A DNA stretch of 14,494 bases from Bordetella parapertussis (GTDB taxonomy: Bacteria > Pseudomonadota > Gammaproteobacteria > Burkholderiales > SG8-41): NCBI GenBank assembly GCA_945870465.1, contig CAMBSS010000112.1:1-14494 (forward strand), given 5' to 3'. The notes under the pieces were generated by a model. That model was not told the origin of the DNA and did no database searches. It was given only the letters and a program-made list of their open reading frames with translations. Shown one piece after another: positions 1 to 7,960 of the stretch. The position numbers were made by a program, and so were the translations under genes. Positions within the stretch are counted from its first letter, which is position 1; each line of letters begins with the position of its first letter.

Positions 1-485
1 TCGACGGCATGAAAACCGGCTACACGGAGAACGCCGGTTACTGCCTCATTACTTCGGCGAAGCGCGGCGAACGCCGGCTGATTTCGGTGGTGGTCGGCAC
101 CGCTTCCGAATCGGCGCGCGCGACGGAAAGCCAGAAGCTGCTCAACTACGGGTTTCAGTATTATGATAGCGTGAAGCTGTACGAGAAAAGCCAGGCGGTC
201 GCGAGCCTGCCGATCTGGAAAGGCGCCTCGAATAGCGTGAAAGCGGGATTTCTCAACGATCTGTACGTCAGCCTGCCCAAGGGCCAGGCCGAGAAGATGA
301 AAGCGAACCTCGAGAGCCGCCAGCCGCTGCTGGCGCCGGTTGCCGCAGGACAGAAAATCGGCGTGATCAAACTGACCCTCGATGGCAAGCCGTATGCCGA
401 GTTGCCCGTGGTGGCGCTCGAAGACGTCGCGCTGGCGGGAATTCTCGGGCGCGGCTGGGATTCGATCAGACTTTTATTCAAGTAG
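1..485 (+). CDS. dacA: D-alanyl-D-alanine carboxypeptidase (PBP5/6 type), C-terminal part
   Basis: Partial gene whose 5' end lies outside the window; the reading frame enters at base 3. It removes the terminal D-Ala from peptidoglycan pentapeptides in the periplasm. The first residues read DGMKTGYTENAGYC, the conserved KTG box (bases 12-20) that forms one wall of the serine active site; the SxxK and SxN motifs would lie upstream. About 70 residues later comes the beta-rich C-terminal domain of the S11 family (KGQAEKMKANLESRQPLLAP, then GVIKLTLDGKPYAELPVVAL). The protein ends in an amphipathic helix, GILGRGWDSIRLLFK, matching the membrane-surface anchor of PBP5 proteins. In E. coli dacA lies beside ybeD and lipB, so the symbol follows synteny; dacC is an equally possible name. 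The next gene starts 9 bp after the stop. Confidence 0.93.
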   Translation, partial: DGMKTGYTENAGYCLITSAKRGERRLISVVVGTASESARATESQKLLNYGFQYYDSVKLYEKSQAVASLPIWKGASNSVKAGFLNDLYVSLPKGQAEKMKANLESRQPLLAPVAAGQKIGVIKLTLDGKPYAELPVVALEDVALAGILGRGWDSIRLLFK

Positions 486-494
486 GGAGCAGAT

Positions 495-1358
495 ATGGCT
501 ACTGACATCGTTTACCTGAACGGCGAATTCATGCCGATTGACCAAGCCCGCCTGCCGGTGCTCGACCGCGGTTTTATTTTCGGCGACGGCGTCTACGAAG
601 TGGTGCCCGCTTATTCGCGCCATCCGTTCCGGCTTGCCGAGCATCTCAAGCGGCTGCAAAACAGCCTCGACGGCATCCGGCTGGCCAATCCGCTGACGGA
701 CGCAGAATGGACGCGGCTCACCCACGAAGTCATCAAGCGCAACGACGGCGACGACCAATCCATTTACTACCAGGTCACGCGCGGCGCGGCCACGCGCGCG
801 CACGAGTTTCCGCTGAACGTGAAGCAGACGGTATTCATCATGAGCAATCCGCTGGTGACGCCGCCGCGCGAACAGCTCGAAAAAGGCGTGCCGTGCATCA
901 CCGCCACCGATTTCCGCTGGCTCAAATGCGATCTCAAGTCGGTGTCATTGCTCGGCAATTGCCTGCTGAAGCAGATGGCGGTCGATGCGGGCGCTGCGGA
1001 AGTGTTGATGTTCCGCGACGGCTACCTGACCGAAGCTTCTGCCAGCAACGTGTTCATCGTGCGCAACGGCGTGCTGCTGGCGCCGCCGAAAAACCACCTG
1101 ATCCTGCCCGGCATCACCTACGACGTCGTGATCGAAATCGCCAGGGCCAACAAAATGCCGCTCGAACTGCGCGAAATATCGGAACACGAGGTCAGGACCG
1201 CCGAGGAAATCTTTGTCACCTCATCAACCAAGGAAGTGCTGGCGGTCACCATGCTCGATGACGAACCGGTCGGCGAAGGCAAGCCCGGCGCGCTGTTCCG
1301 CCGCATGCACACGCTATACCAGGACTTCAAACAAACGGTGATGCGCCGCGCCGCATAA
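495..1358 (+). CDS. dat: D-amino acid aminotransferase (class IV PLP enzyme)
   Basis: A 287-residue cytosolic fold-type IV PLP transaminase that interconverts D-alanine and D-glutamate with their 2-oxo acids. The PLP lysine is K148 in RWLKCDLKSVSLLGN, a context typical of D-amino acid transaminases; branched-chain transaminases have a different one. The cofactor-contacting LTEASASNVF segment is at residues 178-187 with E180. The N-terminal LDRGFIFGDGVYE (23-35) is the class IV signature. The length is normal for the family. The start is fixed by GGGAG at 485-489, 5 bp before the ATG. It sits between a D-Ala-releasing carboxypeptidase and ybeD, which suggests recycling of D-Ala or supply of D-Glu for the wall (inference). 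An aminodeoxychorismate lyase is the main alternative in this superfamily, but the lysine context argues against it. Confidence 0.9.
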   Translation: MATDIVYLNGEFMPIDQARLPVLDRGFIFGDGVYEVVPAYSRHPFRLAEHLKRLQNSLDGIRLANPLTDAEWTRLTHEVIKRNDGDDQSIYYQVTRGAATRAHEFPLNVKQTVFIMSNPLVTPPREQLEKGVPCITATDFRWLKCDLKSVSLLGNCLLKQMAVDAGAAEVLMFRDGYLTEASASNVFIVRNGVLLAPPKNHLILPGITYDVVIEIARANKMPLELREISEHEVRTAEEIFVTSSTKEVLAVTMLDDEPVGEGKPGALFRRMHTLYQDFKQTVMRRAA

Positions 1359-1374
1359 GTCAGGCACTCTTAGC

Positions 1375-1647
1375 ATGCCCGAAAGGCAAGACTCGTCGCT
1401 GCTCGAATACCCGTGCGAATTTCCGCTCAAGATCATGGGCGCGACGCGCGCCGGGTTCGCGCAAGCCGTCCTCGAAGTCGTACAGCGCCACGCGCCGGAT
1501 TTCGACGGCTCTACGCTCGAAATGAAATCGAGCAAGCACGGCAAATACCTGAGCATCACGTGCACGATCAACGCGACCTCGCGCGAACAGTTGGACGCGC
1601 TGTACCAGGAACTGTGCGACCACCCGATGGTTGTGATGGTGCTATGA
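1375..1647 (+). CDS. ybeD: YbeD family protein (DUF493)
   Basis: A 90-residue cytosolic protein matching the small ferredoxin-like alpha/beta fold of the DUF493/YbeD family in length and pattern: YPCEFPLKIMG at 12-22, then GFAQAVLEVVQRHAP, then SSKHGKYLSITCTINATS and a C-terminal helix plus strand ending MVVMVL. In E. coli ybeD (87 residues) lies between dacA and lipB, the same position as here. Its biochemical role is not established; an ACT-like regulatory function has been proposed from structure. The ATG follows a poor ribosome site 16 bp after dat. The stop codon overlaps a possible lipB start (ATGA at 1644-1647), and a palindromic repeat begins 3 bp after the stop. Confidence 0.92.
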   Translation: MPERQDSSLLEYPCEFPLKIMGATRAGFAQAVLEVVQRHAPDFDGSTLEMKSSKHGKYLSITCTINATSREQLDALYQELCDHPMVVMVL

Positions 1648-1650
1648 GAA

Positions 1651-1755
1651 GAGAGACGCGGGGCGAGAGGCGAGAGACGGAAGAAATGAAGAGCGCGCAC
1701 GCGCCGCACAGCGGCACGCAGAGCCACGCCTCTCGTCTATCGTCTATCGCCTCTC
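1651..1755. repeat. Family A palindromic heptamer element, copy 1 (ybeD-lipB junction)
   Basis: Left arm 1651-1678 is four 7-bp units of consensus GAGAGAC, the second being GCGGGGC. Right arm 1728-1755 is four units of the inverted type (GCCTCTC, GTCTATC, GTCTATC, GCCTCTC). Twenty of 28 positions pair between arms. The centre is 49 bp. It begins 3 bp after the ybeD stop and supplies the likely lipB start codon and N-terminal extension. The left arm matches the polA copy at 27 of 30 bases. Confidence 0.85.
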
Positions 1756-2363
1756 CCGCCGTGCGGCAGCTCGGCCGCGTGGACTACGCCTCCACCTGGC
1801 AGGCGATGCGCGATTTCACCATGCAGCGCACCGCTGACACGCCGGACGAACTGTGGCTCGTGCAACATCCGCCGGTATACACGCTGGGCATTGCGGCGCG
1901 CGTGCAGCACCTGCCGCGTATCGACAATGGCATTCCCGTCGTCAAAACAGACCGCGGCGGACAGATCACCTATCACGGTCCCGGCCAGCCCGTCGTCTAC
2001 CTGCTGCTCGACATGAAACGTCATGGCTTGAGCGTACGGCCGCTGGTTAGGCTGATGGAAAACGCCGTGATAGACTTGCTTGGAGAATACGGCGTGGCGG
2101 CCAGCGGACGCGTCGATGCGCCCGGGGTCTACGCCGGCAATGCCAAGGTTGCCGCACTCGGCTTGCGCATCCGCAACGGTTGCTGTTATCACGGGGTCGC
2201 GCTGAACGCCGACATGGATTTGAGTCCTTTTCGCGCGATCGATCCCTGCGGTTATCCCGGACTGGCCGTGACGCAGACGCGTGACCTTGGCATCACTGAT
2301 ACGCCGGACACAGTGGGCGACAAATTGATTGAACACCTGATAACACGATTGCAAACGCATTGA
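1686..2363 (+). CDS. lipB: Octanoyl-[ACP]:protein N-octanoyltransferase LipB
   Basis: Transfers octanoyl from acyl carrier protein to the lipoyl-domain lysine of the 2-oxoacid dehydrogenases and GcvH, the first step of lipoate synthesis. From the chosen start it has 225 residues. The conserved core begins at V26 (VRQLGRVDY), with [12 protein letters not shown] at 90-101, the catalytic pair K154 (GNAKVAALG) and C188 (DPCGYPGL), and [10 protein letters not shown] between them. All key residues are present. The start is uncertain. Everything before the core lies in a palindromic repeat (1651-1755), so the residues [10 protein letters not shown] and the following [10 protein letters not shown] are repeat-encoded. 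The ATG at 1686 has GGAAG close upstream; ATG 1644 overlaps the ybeD stop; GTG 1761 would give a core-only protein without a visible ribosome site. It is followed 7 bp later by lipA. Confidence 0.93.
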   Translation: MKSAHAPHSGTQSHASRLSSIASPAVRQLGRVDYASTWQAMRDFTMQRTADTPDELWLVQHPPVYTLGIAARVQHLPRIDNGIPVVKTDRGGQITYHGPGQPVVYLLLDMKRHGLSVRPLVRLMENAVIDLLGEYGVAASGRVDAPGVYAGNAKVAALGLRIRNGCCYHGVALNADMDLSPFRAIDPCGYPGLAVTQTRDLGITDTPDTVGDKLIEHLITRLQTH

Positions 2364-2370
2364 TTCCGCC

Positions 2371-3321
2371 ATGAGCGACGTCATCACCAAACAAAAAGGC
2401 GCGGCCAAGACCGACCGCGCTTACGGCAAGAGATCGATTCCTATCGTGCCGGTCGAACGGCTGAAGAAGCCCGACTGGATACGCGTAAGGATGGGCGACA
2501 GCCGGCGCTTTCAGGAAATCAAAAACACCCTGCGCGAGCACAAGCTGCACACGGTGTGCGAGGAAGCAAGCTGCCCCAACATCGGCGAATGCTTCGGCAA
2601 GGGCACCGCGACGTTCATGATACTGGGCGACCTGTGCACGCGGCGCTGCCCGTTCTGCGACGTCGCGCACGGCCGCCCGCAGCCGCCCGATGCCGGCGAG
2701 CCGCTCAATCTTGCGCAAACCATAGCGGCGCTCAAGCTGCGCTACGTCGTGATCACCAGCGTCGACCGCGACGACCTGCGCGACGGCGGCGCTGCACATT
2801 TCGCCGCCTGCATACGCGCCGTGCGCGAACTGTCGCCGGCGACCCGTATCGAAGTGCTGGTGCCGGACTTTCGCGGCCGCCTCGACATCGCGCTCGACAT
2901 TCTGGCCGGCGCTCCGCCCGACGTGCTGAACCACAATCTCGAAACGGTGCCGCGGCTGTACAAACAGGCGCGGCCCGGCGCGGACTACGCCAACTCGCTC
3001 GCGCTGCTCCAGCAGTTCAAAGCGCGCCTGCCGCACATCCCGACCAAGTCCGGGTTGATGCTGGGGCTGGGCGAAACCGACGAAGAAATCCTGCAGGTGT
3101 TGCGCGACCTGCGCACGCACGGCGTGGACATGCTCACCCTCGGCCAGTACCTGCAGCCTTCGGCGCATCATCTGCCGGTATTGCGCTACGCCGACCCCGC
3201 GATATTCAGGGAATTCGAACGCCAAGCCGGCGCGTTGGGTTTCGCCCACGCTGCGTGCGGTCCGATGGTGCGTTCGAGCTATCATGCGGACCAGCAGGCC
3301 CACGACGCAGGCGTGACATAA
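2371..3321 (+). CDS. lipA: Lipoyl synthase LipA
   Basis: A radical-SAM enzyme of 316 residues that inserts two sulfurs into the octanoyl chain placed by LipB. Both iron-sulfur sites are visible: the auxiliary cluster cysteines C63, C68 and C74 ([12 protein letters not shown]), which is sacrificed as the sulfur source in known LipA enzymes, and the radical-SAM cluster C89, C93 and C96 (CTRRCPFC). [10 protein letters not shown] lies at 131-140, NHNLETV at 187-193, and the RSSY box at 301-304, whose serine ligates the auxiliary cluster. The length is usual for the family. The ribosome site is weak; the 7-bp gap from lipB suggests translational coupling. A 475-codon open frame on the opposite strand here is a shadow of this gene. 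Confidence 0.97.
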   Translation: MSDVITKQKGAAKTDRAYGKRSIPIVPVERLKKPDWIRVRMGDSRRFQEIKNTLREHKLHTVCEEASCPNIGECFGKGTATFMILGDLCTRRCPFCDVAHGRPQPPDAGEPLNLAQTIAALKLRYVVITSVDRDDLRDGGAAHFAACIRAVRELSPATRIEVLVPDFRGRLDIALDILAGAPPDVLNHNLETVPRLYKQARPGADYANSLALLQQFKARLPHIPTKSGLMLGLGETDEEILQVLRDLRTHGVDMLTLGQYLQPSAHHLPVLRYADPAIFREFERQAGALGFAHAACGPMVRSSYHADQQAHDAGVT

Positions 3322-3349
3322 TCCGCCGTACCGCACGAAGATTTCCAAT

Positions 3350-4030
3350 ATGAAACGCACATTCGCCGCCGTTGTCCTGTACCTGTTCGCAGCGTCCGCC
3401 AGCGCGGCCGGGCTCGCCGACATCACCAATAAGGACGCCGTTTCCGGCCTGCGCCAGGCGCTGACCGATGGTGCCGCCGCGGCCGTCGGCAAACTCGGTG
3501 TCGAGAACGGTTTTTTCGGCAATACCAGGGTAAAAATCCCGCTGCCGGAATCGCTGCAGAAAGTGGAAGGGCTGATGCGCGCGATGGGCATGAAGCGCCA
3601 GGCCGATGAACTCGAACTCGCGATGAACCGCGCCGCCGAAACCGCGGTGGCCGAAGCCACGCCGCTGCTGGTCGATGCGGTCAAGCAAATGTCGGTGCAG
3701 GACGCCAAGGGCATACTCACCGGCGGCGAAACCTCGGCGACCGACTATTTCCGCCGCACGAGCGCCGATGCGCTGGGCAGGAAATTTCTGCCCGTCGTAA
3801 AAAAAGCGACCGCCAAAGTCGGCCTTGCTGAAAAATACAATTCGATCGCGGGCAAAGGCGCGCAGCTAGGCCTCGTCAACGCCGACCAGGCGACCATAGA
3901 ACAGTACGTGACGAAGAAATCGCTCGACGGCCTCTACACCATCATAGCCGACGAAGAAAAAGCGCTGCGCCAGGATCCCGTCGGCGCCGCCAGCAGCATC
4001 GTGCAAAAAGTTTTCGGCGCTTTAAGATAA
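3350..4030 (+). CDS. DUF4197 family exported protein
   Basis: A 226-residue protein with a clear signal peptide (MKRTFAAVVLYLFAASASA, probable cleavage after A19), so probably periplasmic. The mature part matches DUF4197 as I know it: GLRQALTDGAAAAVGKLG, then FFGNTRVKIPLPESL, the AMGMKRQADELELAMNRAAE helix, TDYFRRTSADAL near 130, and a helical C terminus with VQKVFGALR. The function of the family is not known, and no catalytic motif or metal site stands out. It begins 28 bp after lipA and may be read from the same transcript. The start follows an ACGAAGA sequence about 8 bp upstream, a modest ribosome site. Confidence 0.85.
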   Translation: MKRTFAAVVLYLFAASASAAGLADITNKDAVSGLRQALTDGAAAAVGKLGVENGFFGNTRVKIPLPESLQKVEGLMRAMGMKRQADELELAMNRAAETAVAEATPLLVDAVKQMSVQDAKGILTGGETSATDYFRRTSADALGRKFLPVVKKATAKVGLAEKYNSIAGKGAQLGLVNADQATIEQYVTKKSLDGLYTIIADEEKALRQDPVGAASSIVQKVFGALR

Positions 4031-4052
4031 TCAGCCGCGCGGGAAAAATTCC

Positions 4053-4430
4053 ATGCCACGCTTCTATGTCGGCCTTGCCGAAGGCGAAAAAGAACTCTGG
4101 AAGGCGTCCAACATCACTTCCGAAGGCAACGTCCTGATCACGGTCGAACTCTCGTTCGCGGGCCAGGACGCCAAACCGCTCGAGCGTTACAAGGCGGCCC
4201 TCGTTGCCTTGGGCAAAGAGGCGACCAAGCACCGCCAGTTATCGAAGTACTGCTGGGTATTCAAGCTCGACATGCGCCTGAACGACATCTTCCAGACGCT
4301 CGTCAATCACCTCGGCGTCGAGCATCACTCGTATACCGCCGCCGATCTCCATACCGGCGAAGGACTGGCCTACGACGCCGAGAAACGCGTGGTATGCGAG
4401 TTCTATTCAAAAAACTGGATGGACGACTGA
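4053..4430 (+). CDS. Hypothetical protein, 125 residues
   Basis: I do not recognise this protein. It is soluble, with no signal peptide or membrane segment. It begins MPRFYVGLAEGEKELWKAS, has a beta-like stretch EGNVLITVELSFAG (24-37), a lysine/arginine-rich helix ERYKAALVALGKEATKHRQL (44-63), KYCWVFKLDMRLNDIFQTLV (65-84), HHSYTAADLHTGEG (91-104) and an aromatic end, VVCEFYSKNWMDD. Codon use and GC at third positions fit the neighbouring genes, so it looks like a real resident gene and not a chance frame. It starts 22 bp after the DUF4197 gene, with GGGAAAA about 6 bp before the ATG, and runs towards polA. Its place at the end of the block suggests co-transcription but tells nothing firm about its role. 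Confidence 0.7.
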   Translation: MPRFYVGLAEGEKELWKASNITSEGNVLITVELSFAGQDAKPLERYKAALVALGKEATKHRQLSKYCWVFKLDMRLNDIFQTLVNHLGVEHHSYTAADLHTGEGLAYDAEKRVVCEFYSKNWMDD

Positions 4431-4433
4431 CCA

Positions 4434-4447
4434 GCGCCGGCAGGCGC
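4434..4447. terminator. Small GC hairpin between convergent genes (weak)
   Basis: A 5-bp stem GCGCC/GGCGC with a GGCA loop lies in the 28-bp gap between the 125-residue gene and polA, which converge. No T tract follows on either strand, so this is at most a weak or factor-assisted end signal. Confidence 0.2.
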
Positions 4448-4458
4448 GTGTAGAGTAC

Positions 4459-7197
4459 TTAGTGCGCCTTGTCCCAGTTGGGCCCGGTGCCGACGTCGAC
4501 CACTAACGGCACCGCGAGCGCGGCAACCCCGCCCATCAGTTCCGGCAGCCGTTTTTTTACGACATCCATTTCCGCGTCCGGCACTTCGAGCACGAGTTCA
4601 TCGTGCACCTGCATGATGAGTTTGGACTTGAGCTGGTCGGCTTCGAGCCAACCCTGGACTGCAATCATCGCGAGTTTGATCAGGTCGGCGGCCGTACCCT
4701 GCATCGGCGCGTTGATCGCGGCACGTTCCGCCCCCTGCCGTCGCATGCCGTTGCTGGAGCGGATTTCCGGCAGCCATAAACGGCGGCCGAACACCGTTTC
4801 AACATAGCCCTGCTCGCGCGCCTGTTCGCGCGTCACCCGCATGTATTCGGCCACCCCGGGATAGCGCGCGAAGTAGCGGTCCATATATTGCTGCGCCGCC
4901 GCGCGCTCGATGCCGAGCTGGCCGGCGAGCCCGTACACCGACATGCCATAAATCAAACCGAAGTTGATGACCTTGGCGTAACGCCGTTGCTCGACATCGA
5001 CCGCCGGCAGTTCGAGACTGAAAATTTCCGCCGCCGTCGCGCGATGGATGTCCTCGCCTGCGGCAAACGCCTTGAGCAAGCTCGCGTCCCGCGAGATGTG
5101 CGCCATGATGCGCAATTCGATCTGCGAATAGTCGGCGGACACGATCCTGCTGCCCGGCGGCGCGATGAACGCTTCGCGGATACGCCGGCCCTCTGCAGTG
5201 CGCACCGGGATGTTCTGCAGATTGGGATCGTTGCTCGCCAGCCGGCCGGTAATGGCGACCGCCTGCGCGTAATTGGTGTGCACGCGGCCGGTGCGCGGGT
5301 TGACCATGCGCGGCAGCTTGTCCGTATACGTCGATTTCAGCTTGGCGATGCCGCGGTACTCGAGCAGCAGCTTGGGCAGCGGGTGGTCCAACGCCAGTTG
5401 TTCGAGCGCGTCTTCATCGGTGGAAGGCGCGCCCGTCGGGGTTTTCTTCACCGGCTTGATGCCCAGCTTGCCGAACAATATTTCCTGGATTTGCTTGGGC
5501 GAGTTCAGATTGAACGGCTGCTCCGCATGTTTATGCGCGGCCGCCTCGATGTCCATCATCTTGATGCCGAGCTCGCGGCTCTGCGCTTCGAGCAGCGCGC
5601 CGTCGAGCAGCACACCGTTGCGCTCCATTTTCTGTAATACGACCATTACCGGCATTTCGATTTCGCGATAGATTTTCGCGAGCTTCGCGTCTTTCTCAAT
5701 CTGCGGGTACAGCGCTTGATGCAACTGCAGTGTGATGTCGGCGTCTTCCGCCGCATACTCCGCGGCACGCTCGACCGACACCTGGTCGAAACCGATCTGG
5801 TTTGCGCCTTTGCCGGCGACCTCTTCAAACGTAATCGTTTTCACGCCGAGATGGCGGGACGCGAGATCGTCCATGTTGTGCGGCTTGTGGCTTTCAAGCA
5901 CGTACGACTGCAGCAGAGTGTCGTGCAGGACACCCCTGAGGTGCATACCGTGATTGGCAAACACGTGAGTGTCGTATTTGAGATTCTGGCCGACCTTGTG
6001 CTGGTGTGCGTTTTCTAGCCAGGATTTCAGTTTTACGAGCACCGTATCCAGATTCAACTGCTGTGGCGCGCCTGCATAGTTGTGCGCGAGCGGAATATAA
6101 GCGGCGCGGCCGGACTCCACCGACAACGAAATCCCGACCAGGCGCGCCGCCAGCGGATCGAGGCTGGTGGTTTCGGTATCGAGGGAGACGAGAGCCGCGC
6201 CGGAAATTTTCGCGTGCCAGTCGTCGAGCTGGCTGTCGGTCAAGATGGTTTCGTAATCCCGAGAGACGCCGGGCGATAGACGAGAGACGGTTAGATCCGG
6301 TGGCGCCGGGTCAGGGGTTTTTCCGTCCCTCGTCTCTCCTTCCTCGCCTTTCCTTTCAATCTCGCGCCGCCAGGGCTTGAATTCAAAGCGGTCGAAAAGT
6401 TCTGCCAGCTTCGCGTCGTCGTGCTTGTCGTGCGTAAGATCTTCCAGCTTGACCGGCAGCTCGACGTCGCACTTGATGGTCACGAGAGCGCGCGCCTGCG
6501 GCAGCCAGTCGAGCGCCTTGCGCAGGTTCTCGCCGACCACGCCGCCGATTTCGCCCGCGTGCGCGACAATGTTGTCGAGCGTATGGTATTGCGTGAGCCA
6601 CTTGACCGCGGTCTTGGGACCGACTTTCTCCACGCCCGGCACGTTGTCGACAGAGTCGCCGACCAAAGCGAGATAGTCGACGATGCGCTCCGGCTTGACG
6701 CCGAATTTCTTTTCGACGCCGGCCTCGTCGAGCGTTTCGTTGGTCATCGTGTTGACGAGCGTCACCAGCGGGTTGACGAGCTGGGTGATGTCCTTGTCGC
6801 CGGTCGAAATCACGGTGCGCACGCCGCGCTTTTGCGCTTCAACCGCGAGCGTGCCGATGACGTCGTCGGCCTCGACGCCTGCCACCATGATCAGGGGCCA
6901 GCCCATGGCGTGAATTGCCGCGTGCAGCGGCTCTATCTGCAGCGCCAGATCGTCCGGCATGGCTGGCCGGTTGGCTTTGTATTCGGGGTAAAGATCGTCG
7001 CGAAACGTCTTGCCTTTGGCGTCGAAAACGCAGGCGCTATAATCGGACGGATTCTCTTTGTGCAGCCGCATCAACATGCTCAGCACGCCGCGGATCACGC
7101 CGGTCGGCTCGTTCTTGCTGTTGCGCAAATCGGGCATCGCGTGAAATGCGCGATACAGGTACGATGAGCCGTCCACCAGCAGCAGGGTCTTTGTCAT
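4459..7197 (-). CDS. polA: DNA polymerase I
   Basis: 912 residues with all three PolA domains: 5'-3' exonuclease (1 to about 280; D9, the AGVEADDVIGTL helix, STGDKD, and the helix-hairpin-helix GDSVDNVPGVEKVGPKTA at 180-197), 3'-5' proofreading exonuclease (about 315-500), and the polymerase domain to the end. Proofreading residues are intact: D340 and E342 in DTETTSLD, D409 in NLKYD, and Y481 and D485 in YAAEDAD. Polymerase motif A is DYSQIELR (689-696), motif B has K742, F746 and Y750 (KVINFGLIYG), and motif C is QVHDEL with D866. It fills gaps in repair and removes Okazaki primers. The linker near residues 283-313 is encoded by a family A palindromic repeat, inserted in frame without touching either nuclease. 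The gene diverges from the LOG gene over 43 bp. The ATG has no strong ribosome site. Confidence 0.98.
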   Translation of the reverse strand: MTKTLLLVDGSSYLYRAFHAMPDLRNSKNEPTGVIRGVLSMLMRLHKENPSDYSACVFDAKGKTFRDDLYPEYKANRPAMPDDLALQIEPLHAAIHAMGWPLIMVAGVEADDVIGTLAVEAQKRGVRTVISTGDKDITQLVNPLVTLVNTMTNETLDEAGVEKKFGVKPERIVDYLALVGDSVDNVPGVEKVGPKTAVKWLTQYHTLDNIVAHAGEIGGVVGENLRKALDWLPQARALVTIKCDVELPVKLEDLTHDKHDDAKLAELFDRFEFKPWRREIERKGEEGETRDGKTPDPAPPDLTVSRLSPGVSRDYETILTDSQLDDWHAKISGAALVSLDTETTSLDPLAARLVGISLSVESGRAAYIPLAHNYAGAPQQLNLDTVLVKLKSWLENAHQHKVGQNLKYDTHVFANHGMHLRGVLHDTLLQSYVLESHKPHNMDDLASRHLGVKTITFEEVAGKGANQIGFDQVSVERAAEYAAEDADITLQLHQALYPQIEKDAKLAKIYREIEMPVMVVLQKMERNGVLLDGALLEAQSRELGIKMMDIEAAAHKHAEQPFNLNSPKQIQEILFGKLGIKPVKKTPTGAPSTDEDALEQLALDHPLPKLLLEYRGIAKLKSTYTDKLPRMVNPRTGRVHTNYAQAVAITGRLASNDPNLQNIPVRTAEGRRIREAFIAPPGSRIVSADYSQIELRIMAHISRDASLLKAFAAGEDIHRATAAEIFSLELPAVDVEQRRYAKVINFGLIYGMSVYGLAGQLGIERAAAQQYMDRYFARYPGVAEYMRVTREQAREQGYVETVFGRRLWLPEIRSSNGMRRQGAERAAINAPMQGTAADLIKLAMIAVQGWLEADQLKSKLIMQVHDELVLEVPDAEMDVVKKRLPELMGGVAALAVPLVVDVGTGPNWDKAH
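6261..6352. repeat. Family A palindromic heptamer element, copy 2 (inside polA)
   Basis: Left arm 6261-6288 (units GAGAGAC, GCCGGGC, GATAGAC, GAGAGAC) and right arm 6325-6352 (GTCCCTC, GTCTCTC, then two degenerate pyrimidine units). Bases 6275-6290 pair with 6323-6338 at 14 of 16 positions around a 32-base loop. The element is read through by polA, encoding about residues 283-313 without a stop. Confidence 0.88.
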
Positions 7198-7240
7198 TCA
7201 GCGTCAACCACAGGTGAATACGGAAAAAGAGGAGTCGAAC

Positions 7241-7957
7241 ATGAGCCATTCCAGCAAAGTTCCGCCACGCGTAACATCCGAACCCGGATGGGCGCGCGAA
7301 TCATGGCGCATGTTCGGCATTATGTCAGAGTTTTTCGAGGCGGCCGAACGCCTCGGCAACATCCAGCCCGCGGTCAGCATGTTCGGCAGCGCGCGCGTGC
7401 CGGTCGACCATCCGTACTTCATGCTTGGCGAGCAGATCGCGCGCCGCCTGTCGGACGCCGGCTTCAGCGTGATCTCGGGCGGCGGACCCGGCATGATGGA
7501 GGCCTTCAACAAGGGCGCCTACTTCGGCAAGTCGCCGGCGGTCGGGCTCAACATCGAACTGCCGCGCGAGCAGTTCCCCAACACCTACCAGGACATCAGC
7601 CTGTCGTTCCGGCACTTCTTCGCGCGCAAGGTCGCCTTCGTGCGCTTTGCGACCGCCTACGTCGTACTACCCGGCGGTTTCGGCACGCTCGACGAATTGC
7701 TGGAGGCGCTGACGCTGGTGCAAACGCACAAGGTACGCAATATGCCCATCATCCTGGTGCACACGCCGTTCTGGCGCGGGCTCGTGGACTGGCTGCGCGA
7801 CCGGCTGGTCGCCGAAAAAATGATCGACCCCGGCGACATGGACCTGCTGCAGTTGATCGACGAACCGCAGGACGTGGTTAACGCGATTTTCGACTATTAC
7901 GAAAAACACGGTTTCGCGCCTACCGCAGCCGACCGCGAATCGATGCTGGCGCTTTAA
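7241..7957 (+). CDS. LOG family protein (TIGR00730 Rossmann fold; nucleotide 5'-monophosphate nucleosidase-like)
   Basis: A 238-residue cytosolic protein with the two LOG-family signatures: SGGGPGMMEA (79-88) and PGGFGTLDE (144-152). These form the phosphate and ribose-binding site of the lysine-decarboxylase-like Rossmann fold. Characterised members split nucleoside 5'-monophosphates, or cytokinin ribotides, into base and ribose 5-phosphate; older 'lysine decarboxylase' labels are wrong. I cannot tell the substrate. The N-terminal extension (1-43) before AVSMFGSARVP is longer than in the shortest LOG proteins. I chose ATG 7241 because GGAG at 7231-7234 sits 6 bp before it; an upstream in-frame GTG at 7214 has no such support. 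It is divergent from polA and may share its control region. Confidence 0.9.
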   Translation: MSHSSKVPPRVTSEPGWARESWRMFGIMSEFFEAAERLGNIQPAVSMFGSARVPVDHPYFMLGEQIARRLSDAGFSVISGGGPGMMEAFNKGAYFGKSPAVGLNIELPREQFPNTYQDISLSFRHFFARKVAFVRFATAYVVLPGGFGTLDELLEALTLVQTHKVRNMPIILVHTPFWRGLVDWLRDRLVAEKMIDPGDMDLLQLIDEPQDVVNAIFDYYEKHGFAPTAADRESMLAL

Positions 7958-7960
7958 ATG

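Noticed and set aside
2293..3720. 475-codon open frame on the minus strand opposite lipA and the DUF4197 gene
   Set aside because: It is antisense to two well-supported genes, has low-complexity arginine/alanine-rich composition and no recognisable motif; long shadow frames are expected at this GC content.
4888..5637. 249-codon plus-strand frame inside polA
   Set aside because: Antisense to the PolA polymerase domain, which carries all motifs; no independent support.
6180..6196. GAGGGAGACGAGAGCCG, similar to the family A heptamers, close to the polA copy
   Set aside because: It encodes the conserved proofreading motif (VSLDTET region) on the minus strand, so the likeness is explained by protein coding; no period-7 array extends from it.
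7214..7240. Upstream GTG start for the LOG gene
   Set aside because: No ribosome site precedes it, while the ATG at 7241 has GGAG at ideal spacing.
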